Below are positions 8,282 through 16,436 of a stretch of 35,365 nucleotides of DNA, piece after piece. The stretch's first letter is position 1, and each line of letters begins with the position of its first letter. The stretch spans positions 1 through 35,365 of the forward strand of contig JAITWI010000005.1 of the NCBI GenBank assembly GCA_031285345.1. Direction: 5' to 3'. The translations under genes were made by a program, and so were the position numbers. Source of the stretch: Alistipes sp. (GTDB lineage Bacteria > Bacteroidota > Bacteroidia > Bacteroidales > Rikenellaceae). The notes beneath the pieces are model-generated. The model did no database searches. It was not told the origin of the DNA and saw only the letters and a program-made list of their open reading frames with translations.

Positions 8282-8291
8282 CTATTTCCAC

Positions 8292-8335
8292 AAAATAAGA
8301 CAGGGGCTTGAAAAATCAAACCCCTGTCTTATTTT
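8292..8335. terminator. Bidirectional hairpin terminator after secG
   Basis: A perfect 15-bp stem (aaaataagacagggg paired with cccctgtcttatttt) with a 14-nt loop and A/T flanks on both sides. It closes the secG operon on the minus strand. Confidence 0.8.
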
Positions 8336-8396
8336 ATAGTCGATTATGGCCTACTATGGCCGACGGAGATGGCAGAACCAATAGAACCGGCCGTAA

Positions 8397-8810
8397 CTAT
8401 TCGGCGGCTTGCTCGGTTGCCGGAACTGCCGTTTCTCCCGTCGCTTCCGCGGCGGGGGTGGCTTCAGTCGGAGTTTCTGCTTCGGCTTCGGCGGGAACGT
8501 CCACCTGGTTGGGGATAACTTCCTGACCGCTGGTCTCGACCTGGTCGATGATGGCGTTTTCAACCCCGGTGCGGCTGCGTTCGACGCGATCTTTGGGCAT
8601 CGTCATCGTTGCGACAAGGCTCAGCAGAAGAATCGCGATGGCGAGCCCCCACGTCGATTTTTCGAGAAAATCGGCGGTTTGCCTAACGCCCATCACGGCG
8701 TTGGAGGCTCCGAAGTTGGCGGCCATTCCGCCCTTGGGACTTTGAGACAGCACGGCAAGGATAAGCAGTATACTTGCGATGAAAATCAGTACGATACAAG
8801 CTATGTACAT
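8397..8810 (-). CDS. secG: Preprotein translocase subunit SecG
   Basis: Start chosen at MYIACIVLIF (8810), where the first membrane helix begins. The product is 137 residues. TM1 is at about 3-22, followed by the SecG loop QSPKGGMAANFGASNAVMGVRQTADFLEKSTW and TM2 at about 54-70. SecG assists SecYE in protein export across the inner membrane. The tail from about residue 100 is an alanine/glutamate/threonine-rich low-complexity stretch, as in several proteins of this window. It is the last gene of the operon, 35 nt after the TPR gene. Confidence 0.9.
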   Translation of the reverse strand: MYIACIVLIFIASILLILAVLSQSPKGGMAANFGASNAVMGVRQTADFLEKSTWGLAIAILLLSLVATMTMPKDRVERSRTGVENAIIDQVETSGQEVIPNQVDVPAEAEAETPTEATPAAEATGETAVPATEQAAE

Positions 8811-8845
8811 TTCAGTTGTATATTTTAATTGTTTGTTTTTTCTAT

Positions 8846-9409
8846 TTAAACTTCGCACCTCGTTACGGCCGCCTGTTCGGCGTCGATGCGCGAAATAACG
8901 CCCGCAAAGTAAACACTTTTTTCGGGATTGTGCAAGCTAAGGCGGCGATATATTTCTTTCGCCTCAGCGTGGAGGCCCTGTTTGAGGTATATTTCGGCCA
9001 GTTGTTCGGTCACCAGATCGGGGTCGAGGTCGAAATCGCGGCCCGCCGACGCAGCCGCACCGCCCACCTCTCCCTCCGACGGCACTATCCGGTGGCCGCC
9101 GTGGCTGAGGAAACGGTCGATTATGCGGTCGGAATCGGTATCGGCTTCGGCTGCCGCGCTATCGGGAGTCGAGGAGGTCGAGAGGGCTTGGGGAGTTAAG
9201 GAGGCCTTCGTCCGGTCGGGCGCCGCCAAAGGTGCGGCGGTGGCCCAAAAGCCCGCGGGAAGGATCAGCGCCGGATCGGGATCGCCGGTCACGAGCGCAC
9301 GGGCGCGGCGGGCGGTGGTGAACCACTCGTGGCGCTCTATCAGCCGGTTGATATCCCTGCGGCCGGGGGGCTCTCCCCTGCCCCTCAGATATTCGTTGAG
9401 CGGGTGCAT
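8846..9409 (-). CDS. Tetratricopeptide-like protein of the LptE-SecG operon
   Basis: 187 residues. The C-terminal part (about 128-175: LVTEQLAEIYLKQGLHAEAKEIYRRLSLHNPEKSVYFAGVI) is a TPR-like helical pair typical of the Bacteroidota protein encoded between lptE and secG. The N-terminal half has a short conserved helix (HPLNEYLRG) followed by alanine/serine/threonine-rich low complexity (about 60-115). The ATG is 2 nt after the lptE stop, indicating translational coupling. The function is unknown; the operon suggests an envelope role. Confidence 0.75.
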   Translation of the reverse strand: MHPLNEYLRGRGEPPGRRDINRLIERHEWFTTARRARALVTGDPDPALILPAGFWATAAPLAAPDRTKASLTPQALSTSSTPDSAAAEADTDSDRIIDRFLSHGGHRIVPSEGEVGGAAASAGRDFDLDPDLVTEQLAEIYLKQGLHAEAKEIYRRLSLHNPEKSVYFAGVISRIDAEQAAVTRCEV

Positions 9410-9411
9410 GG

Positions 9412-9948
9412 CTACCAGTTGGCGACGGTGGCGTTGAAAATTTGGTCGACCAGCGTGGTGACGATCTCCTCCTCAAGGCCGGCGGCAACATCCTGCAACA
9501 TGGCGGTGCCCGGATAGTCGGCGTAGGCGGTGAACGACTTGCCGCCCGGGGGGAAGTTCCACTCCGGCTCCAGGACGTTGACGAAACGCACCTGCACCGT
9601 GATGGTGAGGCGGTTCATGGCCGCCCCCTCGAACTGGCTGTCGGCGGTGATGGCCGACGGGGCGGTCATGTAGCCCGTGATCTCGCCCTCGATGGCAAGG
9701 TCGCCCGACTCGGAGGCCTGGTCGAGCCTCGTTTGGCGCGTGAAGCGGTCGATGATCGCCTCGGTGAGGGTGTTGCTAAGCATGGGCGACACCATGGGCG
9801 AGTTGTTGGGGAAGTAGGCCACGCTGAAAGTCGTCGCGGCGACCGGAATGTTGGCCTCGGTGAACGAGAGCGTGATGCGGCAGCTGCCCGTCATGGCCGC
9901 CGCGCCGAGGAGCGTGAGCGCCATCAATATTTTATGTAGTCTGTTCAT
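9412..9948 (-). CDS. lptE: LptE-family outer-membrane lipoprotein
   Basis: Start chosen at MNRLHKILM (9948), giving a standard lipoprotein signal with lipobox MTGSC (Cys23). The 178-residue product contains the Bacteroidota LptE pattern FTEANIPVAATTFSVAYFPNN, SNTLTEAIIDRFTRQTRL and a C-terminal EEEIVTTLVDQIFNATVANW. LptE plugs LptD and assists lipopolysaccharide insertion in the outer membrane. Its position after the sigma54 activator is the conserved order in Bacteroidota. Confidence 0.85.
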   Translation of the reverse strand: MNRLHKILMALTLLGAAAMTGSCRITLSFTEANIPVAATTFSVAYFPNNSPMVSPMLSNTLTEAIIDRFTRQTRLDQASESGDLAIEGEITGYMTAPSAITADSQFEGAAMNRLTITVQVRFVNVLEPEWNFPPGGKSFTAYADYPGTAMLQDVAAGLEEEIVTTLVDQIFNATVANW

Positions 9949-9996
9949 TTCTGTTTTAGAATCATGAATCAATGGTGTGCTGCGCACGGTTTTGGT

Positions 9997-11415
9997 TTAC
10001 ACTTCTATTTCTAACTCCTTGATCTTTCGGTAGAGCGTGCGCTCGGAGATGAAAAGCATCGCGGCGGCCTCTTTGCGGCGACCACCGGTTTTTTGCAAGG
10101 CTTGGATTATGTTTTCGCGCTCGACCTCCACCTTGGTCGGCTCCCGATCCGGGGTCACCTCCTCGCTCTGGGCGAAGGGAGTGTGCGATCGGGTGGAGAA
10201 AGGGTCGTGCGCGCCTTCGGTCTGGGGAGCACGCGCCATCGCCGAGGCCGGAAGAAGCCCCGCCACCGGGACTATCCGCCCGGGTTCGAAGTCGCCTTTA
10301 CCGCCCGGCCCCTCCTCGCCGGGGAAGGGTTCGTAGATCTCGCTCCGGCGGCACAGTTCGTCGAGCGTGCGGCGCATGTCGGCGATCTCAGCGCGCATGT
10401 CGAACAGGATGCGGTAGAGAATCTCCCGCTCGTCGGCGAACGATCGCCCGGCTCCCGCGGCTCCCGTGGCTCCGGCGGAAAATATCATGGCTCCGGTCGG
10501 GGATTGCTCCGCGGGGAGGTATTTGAGTAGTATCGAGGCCGTTATCTGGCGCGTGGCCTCGACGGCGGAGATCTGTTCGGCCACGTTTTTGAGTTGGCGC
10601 ACGTTGCCCGGCCACGAGTAGCTTTCGAGAACCTCGCGCGCCCCCTCGTCGAGCGACACCATCGGCATGCGGTAGCGGTTGGCGATGTCGGAGGCGAAGC
10701 GGCGGAACAGAAGGTAGATGTCGCCCCGACGCTCGCGCAAAGGGGGCACCGCGATCGGCACCGTGTTGAGCCGATAGTATAAGTCCTCGCGGAAACGACC
10801 CGCGGCGGTGGCGTCGGTGAGCGGTTTGTTGGTGGCCGCCACAACCCTCACGTCGGTCTTCTGCGGTTTGGACGAGCCGACGCGGATGAACTCGCCCGTT
10901 TGGAGCACCCGCAGCAGCCGCACCTGAGTCGAGAGGGGAAGCTCGGCCACCTCGTCGAGAAAAATCGTTCCACCGTTAGCCTCCTCGAAGTAGCCCTTGC
11001 GCGCCTCGATGGCTCCGGTGAACGCCCCCTTCTCGTGGCCGAAGAGCTCGGAGTCGATAGTCCCCTCGGGGATGGCGCCGCAGTTGACCGCCACGTATTT
11101 GCCATGCTTGCGGGGGCTGTGGTCGTGGATCACGCGCGGGAAGAACTCCTTGCCCACCCCGCTTTCGCCCGTCACAAGCACCGTCAAATCCGTAGGGGCG
11201 ACCCTGAGAGCCACCTCCAGCGCCGAGTTCATCTTTTCGCTCGTGCCGATGATGCCGAAGCGCTGTTTGACGGACTGAATGTTCTGCATGCCGATTCCGG
11301 ATACGGAGGGTGCGTCCGCCGCGCCTGCGCCTGAGCTTGAGCCTGCGCCGAATTTGGGGCCAAGATGCGCCGCCTTGCGGTCGAACCGGCCGCGATGTGT
11401 GTCGAACTCCGCCAT
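9997..11415 (-). CDS. Sigma54-dependent Fis-family transcriptional activator lacking a receiver domain
   Basis: 472 residues. The AAA+ domain has Walker A GESGVGKE (83-90), the sigma54-contacting loop GAFTGA (130-135) and Walker B GGTIFLDE (148-155), followed by PPLRERRGDIYLL and WPGNVRQL. The C-terminal Fis-type helix-turn-helix (GRRKEAAAMLFISERTLYRKI) binds enhancer DNA. There is no REC domain: the N-terminus is a glycine/alanine/serine-rich extension, and an alternative start at 11289 (MQNIQSVK) would remove it. The start at 11415 abuts the upstream stop, suggesting coupling. The first linker (about 322-340) and second linker (about 380-425) are low-complexity. It probably controls this envelope operon or related genes. 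Confidence 0.9.
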   Translation of the reverse strand: MAEFDTHRGRFDRKAAHLGPKFGAGSSSGAGAADAPSVSGIGMQNIQSVKQRFGIIGTSEKMNSALEVALRVAPTDLTVLVTGESGVGKEFFPRVIHDHSPRKHGKYVAVNCGAIPEGTIDSELFGHEKGAFTGAIEARKGYFEEANGGTIFLDEVAELPLSTQVRLLRVLQTGEFIRVGSSKPQKTDVRVVAATNKPLTDATAAGRFREDLYYRLNTVPIAVPPLRERRGDIYLLFRRFASDIANRYRMPMVSLDEGAREVLESYSWPGNVRQLKNVAEQISAVEATRQITASILLKYLPAEQSPTGAMIFSAGATGAAGAGRSFADEREILYRILFDMRAEIADMRRTLDELCRRSEIYEPFPGEEGPGGKGDFEPGRIVPVAGLLPASAMARAPQTEGAHDPFSTRSHTPFAQSEEVTPDREPTKVEVERENIIQALQKTGGRRKEAAAMLFISERTLYRKIKELEIEV

Positions 11416-12159
11416 CTATCTGTTTAAAAAGGGCATGTTGCCCGACGAGGCGCCGAACACCAGCACGGCCACGGCCACCACGGCCGCCGCTATGGCGACA
11501 AGGATGATGGCGTCGGGCTTTAGTTTTCTCTTCTTTACGTTCGACACCTTGTGGGTGCGCGGCTGCGGCTGCGGTCTTTGGACGGGTCGGGGTGTTGCGC
11601 GTTCGGGACTGGCCGCGCGGCTGTTTGTGGCGAGGTGGTCGACCGCGTCGCCATCGTTGACTTCGTTGTCTTCGTCCGGCGGGCCGAACAGTCGCTCCTG
11701 CACGGCGCGCTGGTCTTTGCGCGGCCGGTAGCGGGGCGAGTGGTCGAAGACGTAGAGTCCGTTGTGGTCGAGGGTCATGGTGCCGAAGCCGGCGATCGCG
11801 CAACTGCCGGTGCGTTCGATAGCCGTGCGGGTCTCGAATATGAAGCGGTCGATCATGGCCATGGCCTCGACACCCGAGTAGGGCCCGTAATCCTCCACCA
11901 ACTCGGTCAACACCCCGTCGTCGCTACGCAACAGGTCGACGAAGATCACATCGCCGCCCGAAGCGTTTTTTTTGCCGCTATGAGTCTCTTGGGAGTCGCC
12001 GCCGCTTCTTCGGGCTTCGGCGGAGCTGGGATTTCGGTCGTTGCGGGCTTCGGCGGGGTCGCCATCGCGCCCGTCGCGCCGCATGAACGTGCCGAAGCCG
12101 GGGACGGTGAGCTTCCTCGCCCCGCCCTCCATGTAGTCGCGTATCACCCTGCCGATCAT
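11416..12159 (-). CDS. HU/IHF-like domain membrane protein with loop insertion
   Basis: The start at 12159 (MIGRVIRDYMEGG) is preferred because the promoter box TATCTTTG at 12189-12182 lies inside the longer frame beginning at 12204. Two HU-like halves are seen (VIRDYMEGGARKLTVPGFGTFMRR, then GGDVIFVDLLRSDDGVLTELVEDY through CAIAGFGTM). They are followed by a proline/arginine-rich linker and a single C-terminal membrane helix (AIILVAIAAAVVAVAVLVF). Relatives run directly from GFGTF to the IFVDLL strand; here about 35-40 charged, low-complexity residues intervene. This is a Bacteroidota family of HU-type proteins anchored in the envelope; its DNA or peptidoglycan target is not known. It is the first gene of the operon. 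Confidence 0.75.
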   Translation of the reverse strand: MIGRVIRDYMEGGARKLTVPGFGTFMRRDGRDGDPAEARNDRNPSSAEARRSGGDSQETHSGKKNASGGDVIFVDLLRSDDGVLTELVEDYGPYSGVEAMAMIDRFIFETRTAIERTGSCAIAGFGTMTLDHNGLYVFDHSPRYRPRKDQRAVQERLFGPPDEDNEVNDGDAVDHLATNSRAASPERATPRPVQRPQPQPRTHKVSNVKKRKLKPDAIILVAIAAAVVAVAVLVFGASSGNMPFLNR

Positions 12160-12181
12160 TTTTTGGTGCGTTTTTGTGTCC

Positions 12182-12189
12182 CAAAGATA
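12182..12189 (-). promoter_or_regulatory. -7 box for the HU-like/sigma54 activator/lptE/secG operon
   Basis: TATCTTTG on the minus strand matches TAnnTTTG and places transcription start a few bases downstream, so translation should begin at the ATG at 12159. Confidence 0.65.
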
Positions 12190-12220
12190 CGACATTTCGC
12201 ACATATATCAAAATTTAGCG

Positions 12221-12228
12221 TACCTTTG
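12221..12228 (+). promoter_or_regulatory. -7 box for the arginine-decarboxylase-like gene
   Basis: TACCTTTG on the plus strand matches TAnnTTTG. It lies 32 bp from the divergent box at 12182-12189, so the two operons share one compact promoter region. The leader to the ATG at 12320 is about 85 nt. Confidence 0.65.
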
Positions 12229-12319
12229 CGCTCGCCGCATGGAAAAATCCGCGCGCGCCGAATCGTCCGACGCCTGGCGAAGTAGCCGAGACGGATAGCC
12301 CGCAAAAGAGAAAACCGAA

Positions 12320-13714
12320 ATGAAAAACAAGTACATCGACCTGATCGAACAGACGTTCGAGTTCCCGACGGACGAGTTCGCCGTGGAGGACGGAGAGCTC
12401 AACTTTCACGACGTGCCGCTGATGGACATCATCAAGCAGTACGGCACTCCGCTCAAGATAACATACCTGCCAAAGATATCGCAGCAGATAAACAAAGCCA
12501 AGCGGCTGTTCAACGTGGCGATGGCTAAGGTGGACTATCGCGGCTCGTATAACTACTCGTACTGCACCAAAAGCTCGCACTTTTCGTTCGTCTTAGAGGA
12601 GGCGCTCAAGAACGACATACATCTGGAGACCTCGTCGGCGTACGACATTCCGCTGCTCAACTCGCTATACGACGACGGGTTGATAGACAAGAACACCTTT
12701 ATTATATGCAACGGGTTCAAGCGGCCGCAGTATGTCGAAAACATAGTGTCGCTGGTGAACGACGGCTTTCAGAACACCATACCCATTTTGGACAACAAGG
12801 AGGAGATAGACCTGTTCAACGACGCCGGGTTGACCAAAAAGTGCAAGATCGGGATGCGTATCGCCGCCGAGGAGGAGCCCAAGTTCGACTTCTACACCTC
12901 GCGCCTGGGTATTCGCTACAACGAGGTGCTGGAGCTGTATAAGCAGAAGATCAAGCCCAACAAAAAGTATGAGATGAAGATGTTGCACTTTTTCATCAAC
13001 ACCGGAATAAAGGACACGGCATACTACTGGAACGAGTTGAACCGATGCGTGAACCTATACTGCGAGCTCAAGAAGATCTGCCCGGAGCTCGATTCGCTCA
13101 ACATCGGCGGAGGGTTTCCGATTCGCACATCGCTCGCCTCGGAGTTCGACTACGAGTATATGGCCGAGGAGATTGTGGCTCAGATTAAGAACATCTGCAA
13201 CCTGAACGAAGTGGAGGAGCCGCATCTGTTCACCGAGTTCGGATCGTTCACCGTGGGCGAAAGCGGCGCGGTGTTGTACTCCATAGTCAACCAGAAGCAG
13301 CAGAACGACCGTGAGTTTTGGTACATGATCGACTCCTCGTTCATCACCACCCTGCCCGACACGTGGGGGATCCATCAGCGCTATATCATGATGGCGGTCA
13401 ACAATTGGGATAAGGAGTATCAGAGGGTGTTTTTGGGCGGGCTGACGTGCGACAGCGAGGACTATTACAGCGGCGAGGCGCACACCAACGCCATATTCCT
13501 GCCAAAGCTCAACGGCGAGCCGCAGTATATCGGATTCTTCCACACGGGCGCCTATCAGGAGTCGTTGGGAGGATTCGGCGGAATTCAGCACTGTCTGATC
13601 CCCGCCCCGAAGCACATAATCATAGACCGCGACAAGGTTTCGGGAGAGTACTACACCCGCCTGTTCGCAAAGGAGCAGAGCTATCGGTCGATGATGAGGA
13701 TACTCGGGTATTAG
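12320..13714 (+). CDS. speA: Arginine/ornithine/diaminopimelate-type PLP decarboxylase, probable arginine decarboxylase
   Basis: A 464-residue fold-type III PLP enzyme. The likely PLP lysine is K84 in YCTKSSH; the phosphate-binding glycine loop is NIGGGFP, and the second active-site block is CDSEDYYSG. In Bacteroidota this group is annotated as arginine decarboxylase (arginine to agmatine, the first step of polyamine synthesis). The protein is much shorter than E. coli SpeA (about 650 residues), so the substrate is inferred. A palindromic terminator follows immediately. No insertions are present. Confidence 0.8.
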   Translation: MKNKYIDLIEQTFEFPTDEFAVEDGELNFHDVPLMDIIKQYGTPLKITYLPKISQQINKAKRLFNVAMAKVDYRGSYNYSYCTKSSHFSFVLEEALKNDIHLETSSAYDIPLLNSLYDDGLIDKNTFIICNGFKRPQYVENIVSLVNDGFQNTIPILDNKEEIDLFNDAGLTKKCKIGMRIAAEEEPKFDFYTSRLGIRYNEVLELYKQKIKPNKKYEMKMLHFFINTGIKDTAYYWNELNRCVNLYCELKKICPELDSLNIGGGFPIRTSLASEFDYEYMAEEIVAQIKNICNLNEVEEPHLFTEFGSFTVGESGAVLYSIVNQKQQNDREFWYMIDSSFITTLPDTWGIHQRYIMMAVNNWDKEYQRVFLGGLTCDSEDYYSGEAHTNAIFLPKLNGEPQYIGFFHTGAYQESLGGFGGIQHCLIPAPKHIIIDRDKVSGEYYTRLFAKEQSYRSMMRILGY

Positions 13715-13730
13715 GGGGCGCGATTTTGAC

Positions 13731-13756
13731 AAAAGGCCGGAAATTTCCGGCCTTTT
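13731..13756. terminator. Palindromic terminator
   Basis: The perfect palindrome aaaaggccggaaa/tttccggcctttt lies between the convergent decarboxylase and DUF486 genes, so it can serve both. Confidence 0.8.
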
Positions 13757-13786
13757 GCATGATAAGAACCCACTTTTGAAGGCTAA

Positions 13787-14185
13787 CTATTTTTTGAAGG
13801 CGAAAAAGACTGCCGCGATGAGCAGCGCGAACGAGATGAGGTGGTTGACGCGGAAGGTCTCGGTGCGGAACACCACCAGCGTGAACACAGTGAAGACCGC
13901 GAGCGACAGCACCTCCTGGATGATTTTGAGCTGGATGAGCGAGAACGGCCCTCCGTTGCCGGCGAATCCGATGCGGTTGGCGGGAATCTGCACGGTGTAC
14001 TCGAAAAACGCGATGCCCCAACTGATGAGGATGATGGCGATGAGCGGCAGGTGGGAACGGCCCGGGGCGGCGGTGGAGGCGGCGTTTGATGCGGCCGAGG
14101 CGCCGAACTTAAGGTGGCCGTACCACGCGACGGTCATGAATACGTTTGCGACCAGCAGAAGGCCGACGGTGAGGAGTGATTTCAT
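13787..14185 (-). CDS. DMT/DUF486 family four-helix membrane protein
   Basis: Start chosen at MKSLLTVGLLL (14185), the first hydrophobic helix. The 132-residue product has four predicted membrane segments and the family block ISWGIAFFEYTVQIPANRIG. An alanine/serine-rich expansion (GASAASNAASTAAPG) is seen in the first loop. The family resembles small drug/metabolite transporters; the substrate is unknown. A promoter box lies upstream at 14246-14253. Confidence 0.8.
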   Translation of the reverse strand: MKSLLTVGLLLVANVFMTVAWYGHLKFGASAASNAASTAAPGRSHLPLIAIILISWGIAFFEYTVQIPANRIGFAGNGGPFSLIQLKIIQEVLSLAVFTVFTLVVFRTETFRVNHLISFALLIAAVFFAFKK

Positions 14186-14245
14186 GGTTCTTTGTTTTTT
14201 TTCTGGCCAAACCCTCCGCCGGGATTTTCGTTCCGGGGAGAGGCG

Positions 14246-14253
14246 CAAAGGTA
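14246..14253 (-). promoter_or_regulatory. -7 box for the DUF486 gene
   Basis: TACCTTTG on the minus strand, 60 bp before the chosen ATG. Confidence 0.5.
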
Positions 14254-14284
14254 GTTTTCTTTTGGGGAAGTTGTCGGGATTTTT

Positions 14285-14350
14285 GGCCGCGGGGCAATAT
14301 CGTCGCGCAATTTTAGGCGCTGATTTTCGGCCGCGGGGCAATATCGTCGC
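14285..14350. repeat. Exact 22-bp direct repeat in a divergent promoter region
   Basis: ggccgcggggcaatatcgtc plus gc occurs at 14285-14306 and identically at 14329-14350, spaced 44 bp start to start. The copies lie just upstream of the creatininase promoter and could be operators or a local duplication. Confidence 0.6.
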
Positions 14351-14355
14351 CCGGT

Positions 14356-14387
14356 TTTGCGTATATCTTTAAAAATAGCTATCTTCG
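14356..14387 (+). promoter_or_regulatory. Probable promoter of the creatininase-family gene
   Basis: TTTG (14356-14359), a 20-bp spacer, then TATCTTCG (14380-14387), one mismatch from TAnnTTTG. It lies 50 bp before the ATG at 14438. Confidence 0.5.
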
Positions 14388-14437
14388 CCTTGGTAAATTT
14401 TGTAAAATTGGCAAATTCACTCAAAAACAAATCCGAT

Positions 14438-15337
14438 ATGAAAAAACTGTTTTTAATCGCGGCGGCGGTGTCGATGACGGCCGTTTCCGCTTTCGCTCAG
14501 GCTCAGGCCGGAGCCGACCGGCAACTGCCCGCAGGATGGGACGAACTGACCGGACCCGACTTTAAATTGGCCGTAGAACAGGCCGAGGGTGTGTGTGTGA
14601 TCCCGATGGGCGTGGTGGAAAAGCACGGCCCGCACATGCCGTTAGGTACCGACGTGTTTTCGGCTCGCGAAGTGGCCCGTCGCGCCGTGGCGGACGAGTA
14701 CGCCGTGGTCTATCCGTTCTACTTCGTGGGGCAGATTCACGAGGCCAAGCAGCAGCCCGGAACGATAGCTTACAGTCCCGAGCTGGTCTACCGAATGTTG
14801 GAGGAGACGTGCGAAGAGATTTCGCGCAACGGCATGAAAAAGATTATCCTCAACAACTCCCACGGCGGCAACACGACCTTTCTGGAGTATTTCTGCCAGA
14901 GTCAGTTGGCCGCACGCAAGGACTATGTGGTGTATCTGTTTCAGCCGTCGGTCGATAGGGAGACCGCTCAGCGGATCCGTGAACTGCGCAAGAGTGAAAC
15001 CGGCGGTCACGCCGACGAGGTGGAGACCAGCACCCTGATAGTGGCAAAGCCCGACCTGATGAGGATGGAGACGGTGAACGACGAGTCGGGCGAGGACCTG
15101 AACCGCCTCGACGTGCCCAACCTCTACACCGGAATATGGTGGTACGCAAAGTATCCCAACCACTACGCCGGCGAGTCGTCGGGTGCGAGCGTAGAGTTGG
15201 GCGAGGTTGCCCTCGCGCAGAAGAGCGCACAGCTGGCCGAGGTGATCCGCACGGTGAAGCGCGACGCCGACGCCTTGAAGTTGCAGGACGAGTTCTTTCG
15301 CCAGAGCGACGAGCCGCTGAAGACGCCGATTTGGTAG
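14438..15337 (+). CDS. Secreted creatininase-family amidohydrolase
   Basis: Start chosen at MKKLFLIAAA (14438), giving a clear signal peptide with cleavage near AFAQA (about 20). The 299-residue product has the creatininase metal-binding pattern: EKHGPHMPLGTD (E61, H63, H66, D72), then NNSHGGN, then GHADEVETS. Family members are metal-dependent hydrolases of cyclic amides such as creatinine, or related enzymes of cofactor or polysaccharide metabolism; the substrate here cannot be told. The signal peptide puts it in the periplasm. The stop codon lies inside the first copy of a repeat that recurs downstream. Confidence 0.85.
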   Translation: MKKLFLIAAAVSMTAVSAFAQAQAGADRQLPAGWDELTGPDFKLAVEQAEGVCVIPMGVVEKHGPHMPLGTDVFSAREVARRAVADEYAVVYPFYFVGQIHEAKQQPGTIAYSPELVYRMLEETCEEISRNGMKKIILNNSHGGNTTFLEYFCQSQLAARKDYVVYLFQPSVDRETAQRIRELRKSETGGHADEVETSTLIVAKPDLMRMETVNDESGEDLNRLDVPNLYTGIWWYAKYPNHYAGESSGASVELGEVALAQKSAQLAEVIRTVKRDADALKLQDEFFRQSDEPLKTPIW

Positions 15338-15411
15338 GTCGTCGCGCTTCGATCCGGTAAGTTGTCTCCGGTAGGTCGTCGCGCTTCGATCCGGTAGGTC
15401 GTCGCGCTTCG
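15333..15411. repeat. Three tandem copies of a sequence spanning a gene 3' end
   Basis: ggtaggtcgtcgcgcttcg recurs at 15333, 15370 and 15393; the first two copies continue with atcc. The first copy includes the creatininase stop codon. Confidence 0.8.
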
Positions 15412-15437
15412 GCGAGGGAAATGCCTGATTATAAACG

Positions 15438-15464
15438 AAACCGCCTCCTGTTGGGGGCGGTTTT
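15438..15464. terminator. Hairpin terminator after the creatininase gene
   Basis: aaaccgcctcc / gggggcggttt with a short loop, followed by tgttttt. Confidence 0.75.
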
Positions 15465-15598
15465 GTTTTTACGCAGGTATCTTTACGCTGGTCGCGAGAC
15501 CGGGCGTTACCGGCGGGTGGGTGGCGCTTCGGTCGCCACTCGGGTGGGTGGAGTCATTTGCATGTAGCGGCGGGCGACTGCACCGGGTGGATGGTGCG

Positions 15599-16114
15599 CT
15601 AAAACCGTTTGACGTGGGGGGCGCAGACGTTGCGGCCCGTCTTTTCGGAGTAGTTTTGGTGGTACTCCTCGGCGCGGTGGAACTTGGGGGCGCGGGTCAG
15701 GCGGGTGACCACCATGTAGCCTCGCCGGCGAAGCGCCTCGATGAGCATCTCGGCCGTCTCGCGCTGCCGGGGCGACGTGTAAAATATCTCGGAGCGGTAT
15801 TGCGAGCCGATGTCGGCCCCCTGGCGGTCGACCTGGGTGGGATCGTGGATCTCGAAAAACAGGCGGGCGAGCTCCTCGTAGGAGACCTCGTCGGGATTGA
15901 ATTTGACGCGTACCGCCTCGGCGTGACCCGTGGCGTCGGTGCAAACCTCCTCGTAGGTTGGGTCTTCGGTGTGTCCGCCGATGTAGCCCGACTCGGTCGA
16001 CGTCACCCCGCGAACCTTGCGGAACGAACTTTCGACTCCCCAAAAACAGCCTCCCGAAAAGATGGCGGTTTCGACGCTCTTGTTTTTTTCCATAATGTTC
16101 GGATTGTTACTCAT
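15599..16114 (-). CDS. msrA: Peptide-methionine (S)-S-oxide reductase
   Basis: 171 residues, normal length. The catalytic motif GGCFWGVESSF (Cys23) is followed by GYIGG, TGHAEAVRV, FFEIHDPTQVDRQGADIGSQYRS and a C-terminal FHRAEEYHQNY. It reduces methionine-S-sulfoxide in free or protein form, using thioredoxin for recycling. There is no signal peptide, so it is cytosolic. The start at 16114 could be replaced by the internal Met at residue 8. It stands alone, with a G/T-rich spacer upstream. Confidence 0.95.
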   Translation of the reverse strand: MSNNPNIMEKNKSVETAIFSGGCFWGVESSFRKVRGVTSTESGYIGGHTEDPTYEEVCTDATGHAEAVRVKFNPDEVSYEELARLFFEIHDPTQVDRQGADIGSQYRSEIFYTSPRQRETAEMLIEALRRRGYMVVTRLTRAPKFHRAEEYHQNYSEKTGRNVCAPHVKRF

Positions 16115-16179
16115 GCTGTTACAAATTTCGTGCTGGAAACGCCGGAAGTTCGAAAAAGTTTTGCGGAATTTTTTCGGGG

Positions 16180-16390
16180 CGGGATTGGTGGCGGGAGGCG
16201 GGGATTGGGTCTTTGGGGCGAGTGTGTTGGGTTTTGGGGTGAGGGCTGGCTGGGTTCGGGGTCGAGGGTCTTCTGCGGGCGGTGGGGTTTTGGGGATTCG
16301 GGGCGAGTGTGTTGGGTGTTGAAGGGTGAGGGTTGGGTGGCGGTGGGATTTCAGAGGCCGATGTTGGGATTTTGGGGCGTCGACCGCGGT
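16180..16390. repeat. G/T-rich degenerate repeat region upstream of msrA
   Basis: The plus strand is dominated by runs of three to four G separated by T/A. ggggcgagtgtgttggg occurs at 16215-16231 and 16300-16316. No gene is supported: the minus-strand frame here is proline-rich and is not in frame with msrA. Composition and strand bias resemble the insertion in trmN6. Confidence 0.6.
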
Positions 16391-16436
16391 AGGCGCGTGT
16401 TTGTGCGCAAAAAAATTGCAAAAATGTCGCGGAAAA

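Noticed and set aside
7968-8291. 107-codon minus-strand frame covering the ybbR promoter
   Set aside because: It spans the hairpin element and promoter boxes, has no recognisable domain, and looks like translated intergenic repeat.
10976-11803. A 275-codon minus-strand frame
   Set aside because: It is an arginine/proline-rich shadow overlapping the sigma54 activator and HU-like genes.
16119-16421. Proline-rich 100-codon frame upstream of msrA
   Set aside because: It is not in frame with msrA, has no promoter and only reflects the G-run repeat.
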